A stretch of 64,000 nucleotides of DNA from Burkholderiaceae bacterium (GTDB lineage Bacteria > Pseudomonadota > Gammaproteobacteria > Burkholderiales > Burkholderiaceae_B): positions 62,001 to 126,000 of the forward strand of contig JAJOJF010000037.1 of assembly GCA_021208885.1 (NCBI GenBank), in the 5' to 3' direction. The notes beneath the pieces were generated by a model. It made no database searches and was not told where the DNA came from. It worked only from the letters and a program-made list of their open reading frames with translations. Shown here piece after piece: positions 25,454 through 34,494 of this stretch (its first letter is position 1; every line of letters starts with the position of its first letter). Made by a program: the position numbers and the translations under genes.

Positions 25454-25510
25454 GGCAGTTTTCCTTTTTTGCGCTCACAAGCCAATGGCTAGTGTTTGGC
25501 TGTTGTGGCA

Positions 25511-26539
25511 TCAATCGGTTAGAAATTGCTCGAGTGCGTTGGCCCACTTGCGCCAATCAAGGCTGCTGGCAAAGTGACCGTATTCCGAATCGATTTCAAC
25601 ATATTTTGTAGCGCTTGAGGATGCAGACCACCGATCAAGCGTTTCTTTGGCAATGGACGGTGGGAAAAGTCCGTCGGTGCGGCAAAGAACATACATCAGC
25701 TCAGCCTGGGCTTGGCTGAGCGCTTCACGGACATCAAACCGGTTTATCGCTGCCCGGAGTGTCAGCATTGCGTTGGCGTCAAACTTTGAGGCCCATTGCC
25801 CGGCCATTTGCTTTAGCCTGGTCTGTATTTTGGTGGCGTCATGCAGTTCAGTCTCTAGCCAGGCTGGCACGCCATAACGTTCAAGTGTTTTGATGCGAAT
25901 TGTCTCAAGCGTTTGTTGCATCTGCTCCAGATGATCGTAGTACCAACCGTTGTGCCAGGCAGCACTGGCCTGCAAAACCGCAGTTACCCCCTGGTGGCTT
26001 GCAGCCTGGTTCAATGAACCCCACGGAGCTGTAAGGACTGGAATGACTTTGCGCATCATCGTGGGGCATTGCACCGCCCACTGAAACGCACCGAATCCGC
26101 CCATCGACAAGCCAATCACAGCATGCAGGTGGTTTACGCCAAGCGACTTCAGCAATGACGTCTGCGCGTGCACTTGGTCTTCAAACGTTAGCGCCGGAAA
26201 CTCTGGTCCCCATCGTCTGCCTGTCTGGCGGTTGATGTCGCCCGGTCCTGTGCTGCCATAGCTTGAGCCCAAGGCGTTTGGCGCAATGACAAAGTACAGG
26301 TTGGTATCGATCGCTTTGCCAGGACCGATCAGTGGTCCCCAGCTGCCTTCGGCATTGTCTGGATCATCTTCGAGCACAAAGCGATGGCTAGATGTGTAGC
26401 CATGCAAGATGAGAATGGCGTTATCACCGGCCGTGTTCAACTCTCCTAGCGTGACATAGGCTAGGCTAGCGTTTGGCAGCCTGCCACCGAGCAAGAGTTC
26501 AAATTCGCCGATTTCGAAATGCTGGTCGGGTACTTGCAT
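25511..26539 (-). CDS. Alpha/beta fold hydrolase, homoserine O-acetyltransferase-like (MetX family)
   Basis: This 342-residue alpha/beta hydrolase has the MetX-like layout: LAYVTLGELN, ILILHGYTSSHRF, GSWGPLIGPGKAIDT, the nucleophile elbow GLSMGGFGAFQWA (Ser about 144), a lid region with YYDHLEQMQ, and a late Asp/His (RTDGLFPPS; EYGHFASS). Real MetX carries GASMGG and an extended homoserine site. Here the glycine-serine-methionine elbow is similar but the lid is shorter, so it may be a homologue with another acyl substrate, as in many annotated 'MetX-like' hydrolases. No methionine gene is nearby. Confidence 0.83.
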   Translation of the reverse strand: MQVPDQHFEIGEFELLLGGRLPNASLAYVTLGELNTAGDNAILILHGYTSSHRFVLEDDPDNAEGSWGPLIGPGKAIDTNLYFVIAPNALGSSYGSTGPGDINRQTGRRWGPEFPALTFEDQVHAQTSLLKSLGVNHLHAVIGLSMGGFGAFQWAVQCPTMMRKVIPVLTAPWGSLNQAASHQGVTAVLQASAAWHNGWYYDHLEQMQQTLETIRIKTLERYGVPAWLETELHDATKIQTRLKQMAGQWASKFDANAMLTLRAAINRFDVREALSQAQAELMYVLCRTDGLFPPSIAKETLDRWSASSSATKYVEIDSEYGHFASSLDWRKWANALEQFLTD

Positions 26540-26612
26540 GAATGTACGGGTTGGTTATGTTGGTCAACAGTGATTTCAATCTACCAACAAAACACACTGA
26601 TGGGTCACTAAA

Positions 26613-26780
26613 TCACTTCGCAATGGCACAATGCCCCCCCGCGGGTGCTTTGCCTGATCCCAAAGCAATGGCTGGTGGTTCGTTGCGCAGGTCAATGGCA
26701 GGCGATTCAATCCAGTCCCAGGACAAGAACAGCACCAACACGACCCAGAAAACCCATTTAAGTGGTGTTTGCGTTTTCAT
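26613..26780 (-). CDS. Small membrane peptide at the end of the sulfur operon
   Basis: This 55-residue frame starts MKTQTPLKWVFWVVL, has one hydrophobic segment (about residues 7-22) and ends with a glycine/proline-rich tail holding one cysteine (GGHCAIAK). A GGAGG site lies close upstream, overlapping the gap after the YeeE/YedE stop (12 bases away). I judge it real because of the start signal, the transmembrane helix and the operon position; I do not recognise a family. It may be a transporter partner or assembly helper. The tail Cys could take part in sulfur handling, which is speculation. Confidence 0.6.
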   Translation of the reverse strand: MKTQTPLKWVFWVVLVLFLSWDWIESPAIDLRNEPPAIALGSGKAPAGGHCAIAK

Positions 26781-26792
26781 AAATGCCTCCAC

Positions 26793-27866
26793 TTAAAAGC
26801 CGTAGCGGCGACGCACACGTACGCCGATTACCGTACCCACAAAGGCCAGCGGTATCCAGATCCAGCCATGCAGGCTGCCAGTCGATACACCGCTTAGCAT
26901 GGCACCGATGTTGCAACCAAACGCCAACCTTGAACTGTAGCCCATCAAAAAGCCTGCGACCAAGCCGATGATCCATTGCTGGCGTGTTAGCGGGGCACTG
27001 CTGCTGGATGATTTGGCTGAAATCCAGAGCGCACCGGCCAGGATGCCGATGTTGGTAATTGAGGTGACATCAAGTAAAACCGTTTGGGCCAGGATCTGCG
27101 CATTGCCGTCCTGGCTCCAGAAAAAATTGCCGGCCGGATCAAATAAATTGACGGACTGCGCAATCTTGGCAGCCCAAAGTCCAAATCCGTAAACCACGCC
27201 CCAAGGCTGTCCGGCCACAATCAGGTTCAACGTGGCTAGCAGTGCTAACGCTGCGGCACCCCAGAGCCACTTTGAATCTAGCCAGGTTTTGTTTTTACCG
27301 ACCCACAGGCGCACTGCAATCAGTGCCAACAGCAGTCCCAAGAGGGTAACAGCCAAAGCCTTTTCCAGGCCAAGCGAGTTGACCAGGCCCACTGGTTCGG
27401 TATGTCCAAGCGAGAGCCAGTCCCCGATGTGTACTGATCCGAGAAAGCTGCCGGCGGCAAACAGTGGCAAGATGCCCATGTTCAACGGGATGCCAAGCCC
27501 TGCCTTATACAAGGTGCCTGAGCCACAACCATCGGCAATTTGCATCGTCAGTCCAAACACGAAGGCGCCGACGATCAGGCTGATGCTTGGTGGACCGAGC
27601 GCAGCGGTTAGCTCGGTGTAGTTCGCCAGCAATGGCATCGCCAAAAGGGCCGCGATTGCCAACAGCACAATTTGGCCTGTGACGCCACGCGGGTCCTTAT
27701 GCTCGATCAGTTGGCGCCAACCCGTGGTGAACCCAAACCGGGCGCCAGCCAAGGCTGCGCCCATGCCAATGCCGATTAAAAACAGTAAAGCCTGGCGCAC
27801 CGAGACCGCCCACAACAACAGGATGAAAAAGGCGACCATCAAGGCCGCCAGAGGCAAGCGTTTCAT
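26793..27866 (-). CDS. YeeE/YedE family thiosulfate/sulfur transporter
   Basis: The 357-residue membrane protein has about nine to ten hydrophobic segments. The two conserved cysteine motifs of the YeeE/YedE family are present: DGCGSGTLYKAGLG (about residue 111) and FGCNIGAMLSG (about residue 319). In TsuA these cysteines pass thiosulfate through the membrane. The gene sits six bases downstream of a periplasmic rhodanese gene, which supports sulfur trafficking. Thiosulfate itself as substrate is inferred. Confidence 0.9.
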   Translation of the reverse strand: MKRLPLAALMVAFFILLLWAVSVRQALLFLIGIGMGAALAGARFGFTTGWRQLIEHKDPRGVTGQIVLLAIAALLAMPLLANYTELTAALGPPSISLIVGAFVFGLTMQIADGCGSGTLYKAGLGIPLNMGILPLFAAGSFLGSVHIGDWLSLGHTEPVGLVNSLGLEKALAVTLLGLLLALIAVRLWVGKNKTWLDSKWLWGAAALALLATLNLIVAGQPWGVVYGFGLWAAKIAQSVNLFDPAGNFFWSQDGNAQILAQTVLLDVTSITNIGILAGALWISAKSSSSSAPLTRQQWIIGLVAGFLMGYSSRLAFGCNIGAMLSGVSTGSLHGWIWIPLAFVGTVIGVRVRRRYGF

Positions 27867-27872
27867 GGGTGA

Positions 27873-28847
27873 TTACAGTCCGGCAAACCAGAGTTTGGCA
27901 TCAATAACCAGTTGCTTAAAGCGTCCGGGCACATTGTCCATCGGCAAAGGCGTAGAGGCTTGAGTCCAATCCACCATGGACCCGGCGTATAACTTAACGT
28001 CTTGGTCGCCCACGAGTTCCGAGAGCACGAACCAGTTGGTGGCTGCCCAATGGCCCGTGTTGCAAAACGACACGACTTCTTTGTCAGTATTGGCCAGGTT
28101 GTACTTGGCAGCAATTGACTTAGCCTGCTCGGCGTCAATGACTTGGCTCGTGCCTGGCTTGAACCAGACAGAATGCGAGACGTTGACCGCACCGGGTAGG
28201 GTGCCTGGCGTTTTGGCGGCCACGTGTCGGGTCTCGCCGTTAAAGAAGTCAGCCGGGCGTGCGTCAACCAAAACGGCGCGCGTGGATTGCGCATCCTTGG
28301 TCAGTTGATCCTGGCTCACAAGGAGGCTTTGGTTAATAGTTGGGGTGAAGTTGCTCTTAGCGATTTGCGGCACAGTCGCCGAGAGCACTTGACCCGACGC
28401 TTGCCAAGCTTTGATGCCACCATTTAGGATCGACAGGTTTTGTAAGCCTAGCACTTTCAATGTCCAGTATACGCGGGCTGCAGCACCGAAGTCAGTGTCA
28501 TCGGTTCCGCTTGAGACAACGATTGCGTGAGTCTCGGGCGTCAGGCCAAGGTTTTGTACGAGCTCGGTAAGCTTGTTCAGGGGTGGCAGTTCACCGGGGT
28601 TGTTCGAGGGGCCGCGCCACTTGCCATAAGGGGCACTAGCCGCGCCTGCGATGTGTCCTTCGTTGTAGTCTTTTGGTGCGCGGATGTCGATGATGCGCAC
28701 GTCCGGGTTGCCGGCAAGTTGTGCCACAGCGACTGGGTCTAGCAAGGGTTGTGCTGCCATGGCTAGGCTGCTGATTGCTGTTAAGGCGGCAGCGCCGATG
28801 AGATGGGTGATTGAGCGGGTCAGTGTTTTGTGGTGAAGCTGTTTCAT
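27873..28847 (-). CDS. Periplasmic rhodanese-domain sulfurtransferase
   Basis: The 324-residue protein has an N-terminal signal peptide (HLIGAAALTAISSLAMA, about residues 15-31) and two rhodanese domains. The second domain holds the active-site Cys in SFCNTGHWAAT; the first has Ser/Gly at that place (VVSSGTDDTD) and is inactive, the normal two-domain pattern. It would move sulfane sulfur from thiosulfate or another donor to an acceptor in the periplasm. Downstream is the YeeE/YedE transporter. An in-frame TTG at 28859 would add four residues; ATG 28847 is preferred. Confidence 0.91.
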   Translation of the reverse strand: MKQLHHKTLTRSITHLIGAAALTAISSLAMAAQPLLDPVAVAQLAGNPDVRIIDIRAPKDYNEGHIAGAASAPYGKWRGPSNNPGELPPLNKLTELVQNLGLTPETHAIVVSSGTDDTDFGAAARVYWTLKVLGLQNLSILNGGIKAWQASGQVLSATVPQIAKSNFTPTINQSLLVSQDQLTKDAQSTRAVLVDARPADFFNGETRHVAAKTPGTLPGAVNVSHSVWFKPGTSQVIDAEQAKSIAAKYNLANTDKEVVSFCNTGHWAATNWFVLSELVGDQDVKLYAGSMVDWTQASTPLPMDNVPGRFKQLVIDAKLWFAGL

Positions 28848-28977
28848 GGTCTCGTTCAATAACTTGGGTGATTCGAAGGAGCCATTGTGAAAGATCGCTA
28901 TAGATCTGTGAACTACATATTTTTCTATTTTTAATAGCTCCAGGTAATAAAGAATCAGGTGGTCAAACTTGTTGCCG

Positions 28978-29016
28978 CAAAAATAAAAAACGCTGCGTGT
29001 CGATCATCACGCAGCG
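28978..29016 (-). terminator. Intrinsic terminator of glcB (minus strand)
   Basis: CGCTGCGTG (28991-28999) and CACGCAGCG (29008-29016) form a nine-bp stem. On the minus strand it is followed by a U-run from the A-rich tract to the left (28978-28990). It lies about 77 bases beyond the glcB stop. Confidence 0.8.
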
Positions 29017-29045
29017 GGTGGCTCTGTTGCTAGATTAGCGTTAAT

Positions 29046-29067
29046 GCGCTGAGCGTATGCTCAGCGC
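29046..29067. repeat. Perfect nine-bp hairpin in the glcB 3' region
   Basis: GCGCTGAGC (29046-29054), loop GTAT, GCTCAGCGC (29059-29067). It lies between the glcB stop and the terminator. There is no T-run, so it may stabilise the mRNA 3' end. Confidence 0.5.
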
Positions 29068-29092
29068 TTACCTTCTCGCTTGCCTTCTATCT

Positions 29093-31306
29093 TTATTGCG
29101 CTTTAACTTTCAGACGCCAGGCGTGCAACAGCGGCTCGGTGTAGCCGCTAGGCTGCTCCATGCCTTTGAAGACCAAGTCGCAAGCGGCTTTGTAGGCCAT
29201 GGACGTGTCAAAGTTGCCAGCCATGGGCTTATAGAGTGGATCGCCCTGGTTTTGTTGGTCAACGACAGCCGCCATGCGCTCAAAGGTGTCGCGCACCTGC
29301 TTTTCCGAGACGATGCCGTGGTGTAGCCAGTTAGCTACGTGCTGGCTAGAAATACGCAGCGTGGCGCGGTCTTCCATCAGGCCAACGTTGTGAATATCAG
29401 GAACCTTGGAGCAGCCCACACCCTGATCAACCCAGCGCACCACGTAGCCCAGAATGCCTTGAATGTTGTTGTCAAGTTCTTGCTGCTTTTGCTCATTGCT
29501 CCAGTTAGTGTCGGTGGCCACGGGTACTGTCAAAAGCCCAGTGAGCAATTCCTCGCGTACGTCATCCGCGTTGGTCTTTTCCAGTTCTTTCTGGATGTCT
29601 GCCACGTTGACTTGGTGGTAGTGCAGGGCGTGCAAAGTGGCAGCCGTAGGGCTAGGCACCCAGGCGGTGTTGGCACCGGCCTTGGGGTGGCTGATTTTTT
29701 GTTTAAGCATCTCGGCCATCAGGTCTGGCATGGCCCACATGCCTTTGCCGATTTGCGCCTTCCCACGTAGCCCGCAAGTCAGGCCCACCAACACGTTATT
29801 GCGCTCATAGGACTGGATCCAGGCGCTGGTTTTCATGTCGCCTTTGCGGATCATTGGGCCAGCATGCATCGCAGTGTGCATCTCGTCGCCGGTACGATCA
29901 AGGAACCCGGTGTTGATAAAGGCAACTCGACTGGAGGCGGCTGCAATGCATGCTTTCAGGTTCACGCTCGTGCGACGTTCTTCGTCCATGATGCCAAGCT
30001 TGACGGTGTCTTGTGGCAAGCCCAGCACTTTTTCCACCCGGGTAAACAGCTCTGCTGCAAATGCCACTTCTTCGGGACCGTGCATCTTTGGCTTAACGAT
30101 ATAAACACTGCCTTTGCGACTATTGCGAATACGGTTGCCCTTGGCGTCTTTGCCGCCGCCTTTCAAATCGTGCATGGCGATCAGGGTAGTGACAACGGCA
30201 TCGAGAATGCCTTCGGGGATTTCCTTCAGCTCGCCATTGCCAGCATCGTAGTGAATCGCGGGGTTGGTCATCAGATGGCCAACATTGCGCAAGAACATTA
30301 GTGAGCGGCCATGCAGCGTCACCGGCTTTCCATCGGCACCGGTGTAGTGGCGGTCGCCATTGAGCGCGCGCGTCATTGTGCGGCCGCCTTTTTCAAAGGT
30401 CTCGGTCAGGGTGCCATTCAGAATGCCTAGCCAGTTGCGATAGCCAGCGACTTTGTCCTCGGCATCAACGGCTGCTACTGAATCTTCAAGGTCGAGAATG
30501 GTGGACAAAGCAGCCTCAACGACCACGTCGCTCACGCCAGCGGCATCTGACTTGCCGATTTCGGTGTTGCGGTTGATGATGATGTCTATGTGCAACCCGT
30601 TGTGACCCAACAAAATGTTGGTGGGGGTGGCTGCATCACCGTTGTAGCCAACAAATTGTGCAGCATGTTTAAGCCCCACGGTCTGCCCATCTTTGAGGGT
30701 GACATGCAGTTTGCCTTCCACGACCTGATAAGTGGTGGCATCCGAATGTGACCCATTGGCAAGCGGTGCAGCGTCATCAAGGAACTGGCGGGCAAAGGCG
30801 ATCACGCGAGCGCCGCGAACTGGGTTGTAGCCCCCAGCGCGCTCACAGCCATTGTCTTCCGAGATGGCATCCGTGCCATATAGGGCGTCGTACAGTGAAC
30901 CCCAGCGAGCGTTGGCAGCATTCAGGGCATAACGGGCATTTAAGATGGGTACCACCAATTGGGGGCCAGCTTGCACAGCGAGTTCATCATCGACGTTGCT
31001 CGTGGTGGCTTGAACCGATTTGGGCGGTTCAACCAAATAACCGATTGATTCGAGAAACTGACGATAGGCCTTCATGTCTGAAATCGGACCCGGGTTTTTC
31101 TTGTGCCAACCATCAAGCGCCAATTGCAGTTCATCGCGCTTCTTAAGCAATGCGACATTCTTGGGAGCGAGATCGGTCACGATGTCGTTAAACCCCGTCC
31201 AAAAAGCAGCTTGGTCCACGCCCGTGCCAGGTAGTGCTTCGTTGTCGATAAAGTTTTTGAGTTCTGGTGCCACACGCAGGCGGTCAACAACAATGGGTTG
31301 GCTCAT
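29093..31306 (-). CDS. glcB: Malate synthase G
   Basis: GlcB condenses glyoxylate with acetyl-CoA to malate, for growth on glycolate, acetate or two-carbon compounds. The 737-residue monomeric form G has a TIM barrel; seen are [20 protein letters not shown], the strong [11 protein letters not shown] block and [15 protein letters not shown] with the [12 protein letters not shown] motif. The length is slightly above the usual 720-730. It is single in its transcript, with the terminator at 28978-29016. A palindrome at 31376-31393 upstream may control it. Confidence 0.95.
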   Translation of the reverse strand: MSQPIVVDRLRVAPELKNFIDNEALPGTGVDQAAFWTGFNDIVTDLAPKNVALLKKRDELQLALDGWHKKNPGPISDMKAYRQFLESIGYLVEPPKSVQATTSNVDDELAVQAGPQLVVPILNARYALNAANARWGSLYDALYGTDAISEDNGCERAGGYNPVRGARVIAFARQFLDDAAPLANGSHSDATTYQVVEGKLHVTLKDGQTVGLKHAAQFVGYNGDAATPTNILLGHNGLHIDIIINRNTEIGKSDAAGVSDVVVEAALSTILDLEDSVAAVDAEDKVAGYRNWLGILNGTLTETFEKGGRTMTRALNGDRHYTGADGKPVTLHGRSLMFLRNVGHLMTNPAIHYDAGNGELKEIPEGILDAVVTTLIAMHDLKGGGKDAKGNRIRNSRKGSVYIVKPKMHGPEEVAFAAELFTRVEKVLGLPQDTVKLGIMDEERRTSVNLKACIAAASSRVAFINTGFLDRTGDEMHTAMHAGPMIRKGDMKTSAWIQSYERNNVLVGLTCGLRGKAQIGKGMWAMPDLMAEMLKQKISHPKAGANTAWVPSPTAATLHALHYHQVNVADIQKELEKTNADDVREELLTGLLTVPVATDTNWSNEQKQQELDNNIQGILGYVVRWVDQGVGCSKVPDIHNVGLMEDRATLRISSQHVANWLHHGIVSEKQVRDTFERMAAVVDQQNQGDPLYKPMAGNFDTSMAYKAACDLVFKGMEQPSGYTEPLLHAWRLKVKAQ

Positions 31307-31375
31307 GTCTCGGATTTCCTCGAAGAAGGTTTATGTTGCGATGAACTGACTATACGGGATGATTCGATATTGATT

Positions 31376-31393
31376 AATACCTAATTTGGTATT
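31376..31393. promoter_or_regulatory. Palindrome upstream of glcB, possible operator
   Basis: AATACC (31376-31381), TAATTT, GGTATT (31388-31393): an 18-base dyad 70 bases before the glcB start, in an AT-rich stretch. The size and form suit a GntR/FadR- or IclR-type regulator site, but no regulator gene is nearby. Confidence 0.35.
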
Positions 31394-31471
31394 TCATCTT
31401 ATCAATTTAGTAAAAAGTTAGGGCAATAGACCACGGCCTAGCTGTCACTTTGGCATCGCAATGCGTGTCGA

Positions 31472-31852
31472 TTAGGACGCCAGATCCAGCGTGACCGTCT
31501 CAAAATCACCTGGCAAGACGATTTCGAGAAGCTCCAGGTCCTCAGAATGCGCAATCTCGCGGTGGCGTATGCCAGGCGGCTGATGCACGCAGGTACCGGC
31601 GACAAGTGTGTGCTCTCCGTGGCCTTCGTACTCGAAAATAGCCCAGCCTTTCAGCACGTAGACGATTTGCAGTTGCAGGTTGTGGTAGTGCCATTCGCCA
31701 GTGGCGTTGGTTCCTTCACGAGCTCGAATGATGTGCATGACTGCTTTGCCAGCGGTGGCGTCCTTGATGCCAAGATCGCGGTACTCAAAGTATTGACGAA
31801 GCCCATCGTAAGAAAAATCTGATTCATTGGCATGAGAAACACTGAATTGCAT
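31472..31852 (-). CDS. Cupin domain-containing protein
   Basis: This 126-residue single-domain cupin shows motif 1 (GEWHYHNLQLQIVYVLKGWAIFEYEG) with the metal ligands as HxH plus a distant Glu/Gln, and motif 2 (PPGIRHREIAHSEDLELLEI) with a single His. The metal-binding set looks mostly complete. The function is unknown; such cupins may be sugar or aromatic-ring enzymes, or small binding proteins. An AGGAGAAGGG site precedes ATG 31852. It ends 165 bases before the glcB start. Confidence 0.85.
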   Translation of the reverse strand: MQFSVSHANESDFSYDGLRQYFEYRDLGIKDATAGKAVMHIIRAREGTNATGEWHYHNLQLQIVYVLKGWAIFEYEGHGEHTLVAGTCVHQPPGIRHREIAHSEDLELLEIVLPGDFETVTLDLAS

Positions 31853-31882
31853 GACCCTTCTCCTTGTGTGATCCGTTTGGCA

Positions 31883-32578
31883 TCAAGTCTTGTTCTTCTT
31901 TACATTTTTCTTGGCTGTCTTTTTTGATGCTTTTTTGTGCTTGTCTTCGTGGGTCTTATCTTTGTACTCGCAAAGGTCCTCAATACCGCAAACATCGCAC
32001 TTGGGGTTGCGGGCCACACAAACATAGCGTCCATGCAGGATAAGCCAATGGTGAGCGTTTTGCAGGTATTGCGACGGAACAAATTTGAGCAATGCCTTCT
32101 CAACAGCAAGCACTGTCTTGCCCGGTGCGATGCCAGTGCGGTTGGCCACTCGGAAAATGTGCGTATCGACTGCCATGGTTGGCTCACCAAAAGCGGTGTT
32201 CAAGACTACATTGGCTGTTTTGCGACCCACGCCTGGCAGTGCTTCAAGCGCGTCTCTATCATGCGGCACTTCACCTGCATGCTGCTCAACGAGCAACTGG
32301 CACGTTGCAATCACATTTTTTGCCTTGGTGCGATAAAGCCCGATGGTCTTGATGTAATCGGTCAAACCCTCGATACCAAGTTTGAGCATTTTTTGCGGTG
32401 TGCCGTGTTTTTTGAAGAGATCGCGCGTGGCAATGTTGACTGACTTGTCGGTGGCTTGCGCCGAAAGAATCACGGCAATCAACAATTGAAATACGCTGCC
32501 GTATTCGAGCTCAGTTGTAGGGTTCGGATTGGCTGCTTCAAACCGGGCAAAGATGGCTTCACGTTTTTGTTTGTTCAT
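31883..32578 (-). CDS. nth: Endonuclease III with lysine-rich C-terminal tail
   Basis: Nth is the base-excision glycosylase/AP lyase for oxidised pyrimidines. The 231-residue protein has the helix-hairpin-helix [17 protein letters not shown] with catalytic Lys, the catalytic Asp in [14 protein letters not shown], and the 4Fe-4S ligands C-x6-C-x2-C-x5-C ([17 protein letters not shown]). Beyond the cluster lies a highly basic tail ([15 protein letters not shown] then [12 protein letters not shown]), not seen in E. coli Nth. The ATG overlaps the rsxB stop by four bases, so it depends on the upstream iron-sulfur genes for translation. Confidence 0.94.
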   Translation of the reverse strand: MNKQKREAIFARFEAANPNPTTELEYGSVFQLLIAVILSAQATDKSVNIATRDLFKKHGTPQKMLKLGIEGLTDYIKTIGLYRTKAKNVIATCQLLVEQHAGEVPHDRDALEALPGVGRKTANVVLNTAFGEPTMAVDTHIFRVANRTGIAPGKTVLAVEKALLKFVPSQYLQNAHHWLILHGRYVCVARNPKCDVCGIEDLCEYKDKTHEDKHKKASKKTAKKNVKKNKT

Positions 32579-33165
32579 GATTGTCCTCGCCGCGCACGAG
32601 CGCGCGCCAGTGCATTGGCCACAGCTGCCTGTTTGTCGGCCTCGCTAGCAACCGGTGCCAATTTATCGTCAACTGGTGCAGCAAGTCGTTGTTGCCGCTG
32701 CTCATAGCGGTGGCGTGCCAGCAAAGCGTTTTCAATTGTCCAGTTGGGTTGGCCCGGCACTTCAACCATCTCGATACAGTCGACCGGACAGGGTGGCAGG
32801 CAAAGATCGCAACCGGTGCACCAGTCCGCTAACACTGTGTGCATGCGTTTATTGGCTCCGACGATTGCATCGACGGGGCAGGCTTGGATGCACAGTGTGC
32901 AACCGATGCAGTGTTGCTCATCAATGACAGCGACCCGCAAAGGTCCCGGCTCACCGCATTCGGGATCAACGGGTTTGATGGGCTTGCCCAGCAGTTGCGA
33001 TAGCTTGGCAACACCAGCATCACCGCCTGGCGGACATCTATTAATATCAGCCGAGCCTTCAGCCAGGGCTCGCGCGTAGGGTTTGCATCCGTCATAGCCG
33101 CATTTGGTGCACTGCGTTTGGGGCAGCAGTGCGTTGATTGTGTCGACGAGTTGCTCGATGGCCAC
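32575..33165 (-). CDS. rsxB: RnfB/RsxB-like ferredoxin without membrane anchor
   Basis: This 196-residue multi-cluster ferredoxin has an N-terminal Fe-S domain ([13 protein letters not shown]) and two 4Fe-4S motifs ([32 protein letters not shown]). RnfB/RsxB belongs to the Rnf electron transfer complex that reduces SoxR. Here the usual N-terminal transmembrane helix is missing and no other rnf gene is near, so it may be a soluble relay rather than part of Rnf. GTG 33165 is the start (three bases after the fpr stop); it overlaps nth at its end. Betaproteobacteria commonly have this short form next to nth. Confidence 0.87.
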   Translation of the reverse strand: MAIEQLVDTINALLPQTQCTKCGYDGCKPYARALAEGSADINRCPPGGDAGVAKLSQLLGKPIKPVDPECGEPGPLRVAVIDEQHCIGCTLCIQACPVDAIVGANKRMHTVLADWCTGCDLCLPPCPVDCIEMVEVPGQPNWTIENALLARHRYEQRQQRLAAPVDDKLAPVASEADKQAAVANALARARARRGQS

Positions 33166-33168
33166 GGT

Positions 33169-33963
33169 TTACCAGTAGTTCTCAACGGCCAGTGTGCCAG
33201 GGTTGCCGCGCCGGCTGGCGGCAAATCCTTGCTCTTGCAGCAGCGCACGCATCTCGGTGACCATCTCGGGATTGCCGCACAGCATGATTCGAGCATCTTC
33301 CGGGTTGAGCGGTTGGCCGGTCTCGCTTTGCAATAGGCCTTCTGTGTAGGCAGTGGTGACGCGGCAGCCCTTATGGCCTCGATAACCACCGTTGGCAGGC
33401 CATGGCTCACGCGAGGTCACGGGCAGATAGATGAATTGAGGGTTGTTTTTGGCCAGTTTCTCGAGGTACTCACGATAAGCCAGTTCGAGCACTGTTCTGA
33501 CGCCGTGCACGATGATAACTTTCTCGAACTTCTCCCAGGTTGCTGTATCACGCAACATTGGGAGATAAGCAGACAAGCCAGTGCCTGTCGATACTAGCCA
33601 AAGTGCCTTGGCGGGCAAGAAGCGTTCTAACGTCAAAAACCCGAATGGCACTTTCTCGACCCACAGGTCACTGCCTGGGCAGAGTGCTGCCAGTTTAGGA
33701 CTGAACTGGCCGTCAGGGACGGTGACGCTTAAGAATTCCAGGTAATCGTCATCCGGGTGCGACACCATAGAGTAGGCGCGCCACAGATCGGGTCTGGGCT
33801 GCGCCTGATCGCTTGGCAATCCGATGCGTGCAAACTGGCCCGGGATGAAGTTAAAACCTGAGTTGCGCGTGACTTTGATCGACAGCAAGCCGGGTGACTC
33901 CCATTGCTTGACGTCAAGGACTTGCTGGCAGGTGTACTTCTCTTGATCTTGATCCGCTGACAT
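33169..33963 (-). CDS. fpr: Ferredoxin--NADP(+) reductase
   Basis: Fpr is an FAD enzyme that moves electrons between NADPH and ferredoxin or flavodoxin. The 264-residue protein shows the FAD motif RAYSMVSHPDDDYLEF (Rx(Y/F)S), the NADP-binding STGTGLSAYLPML and the C-terminal CGNPEMVTEM, with the ending GTLAVENYW. The start at ATG 33963 fits the family length; a longer frame to 34029 would overlap fdxA and lacks the conserved start. It is 28 bases after the fdxA stop, which supplies the likely partner ferredoxin. Confidence 0.92.
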   Translation of the reverse strand: MSADQDQEKYTCQQVLDVKQWESPGLLSIKVTRNSGFNFIPGQFARIGLPSDQAQPRPDLWRAYSMVSHPDDDYLEFLSVTVPDGQFSPKLAALCPGSDLWVEKVPFGFLTLERFLPAKALWLVSTGTGLSAYLPMLRDTATWEKFEKVIIVHGVRTVLELAYREYLEKLAKNNPQFIYLPVTSREPWPANGGYRGHKGCRVTTAYTEGLLQSETGQPLNPEDARIMLCGNPEMVTEMRALLQEQGFAASRRGNPGTLAVENYW

Positions 33964-33991
33964 GTTTGCTGCTGCAGTGTTTGAGGGATTT

Positions 33992-34315
33992 TTAACGTTC
34001 GAGGTGCTTGAGCTTGTCTGGCACGCCATTCCATTGGTCAGCGTCGGGCAAAGGCTCTTTAGTACGAGTGATGGTTTTAAAAACCGGCGTTAATTCGGCG
34101 TTCAGGGCAATGAAGCCGACCTGATCCTCTGGCACATCCTCTTCAGCAAAGATAGCGTTGGCTGGGCACTCGGGAATGCAGACGGCGCAGTCGATGCACT
34201 CGTCCGGGTCGATAACAAGAAAGTTAGGCCCTTCCTTAAAGCAATCCACCGGGCACACATCTACACAGTCCGTGAATTTGCACTTGATACAGTTTTCGGT
34301 AACAACGTGGGTCAT
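33992..34315 (-). CDS. fdxA: 7Fe ferredoxin FdxA
   Basis: FdxA is a 107-residue ferredoxin with one 3Fe-4S and one 4Fe-4S cluster. The Cys pattern is clear: [19 protein letters not shown] and [17 protein letters not shown]. The C-terminal part (about residues 60-107) is the extension typical of this 7Fe type. It probably passes electrons with Fpr, the next gene in the operon. It is the first gene of the fdxA-fpr-rsxB-nth unit. Confidence 0.94.
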   Translation of the reverse strand: MTHVVTENCIKCKFTDCVDVCPVDCFKEGPNFLVIDPDECIDCAVCIPECPANAIFAEEDVPEDQVGFIALNAELTPVFKTITRTKEPLPDADQWNGVPDKLKHLER

Positions 34316-34494
34316 GGTCTTGGTGGTCTCAAAAGTGCTGCTGGCGCAACGATAAAAGACAAAACAGTGAAATTCACCGTAAAGTTACATTTTAGCCAAT
34401 GCTCAGCACCGTGTTTGCAAGCCCCTAAGCGACGTAAGCCTGTGTGCTAACGTGGTTCCGACTGAATATTGATGACAATGCGACTGCGGATTTC

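Noticed and set aside
26542-26796. Plus-strand frame of 84 residues
   Set aside because: It is opposite the 55-residue gene that has a good ribosome binding site and a transmembrane helix; its own sequence shows no signal or motif.
29046-29067. The hairpin as the glcB terminator
   Set aside because: It has no U-run on either strand; the stem at 28991-29016 with the adjacent A/U tract is the better terminator.
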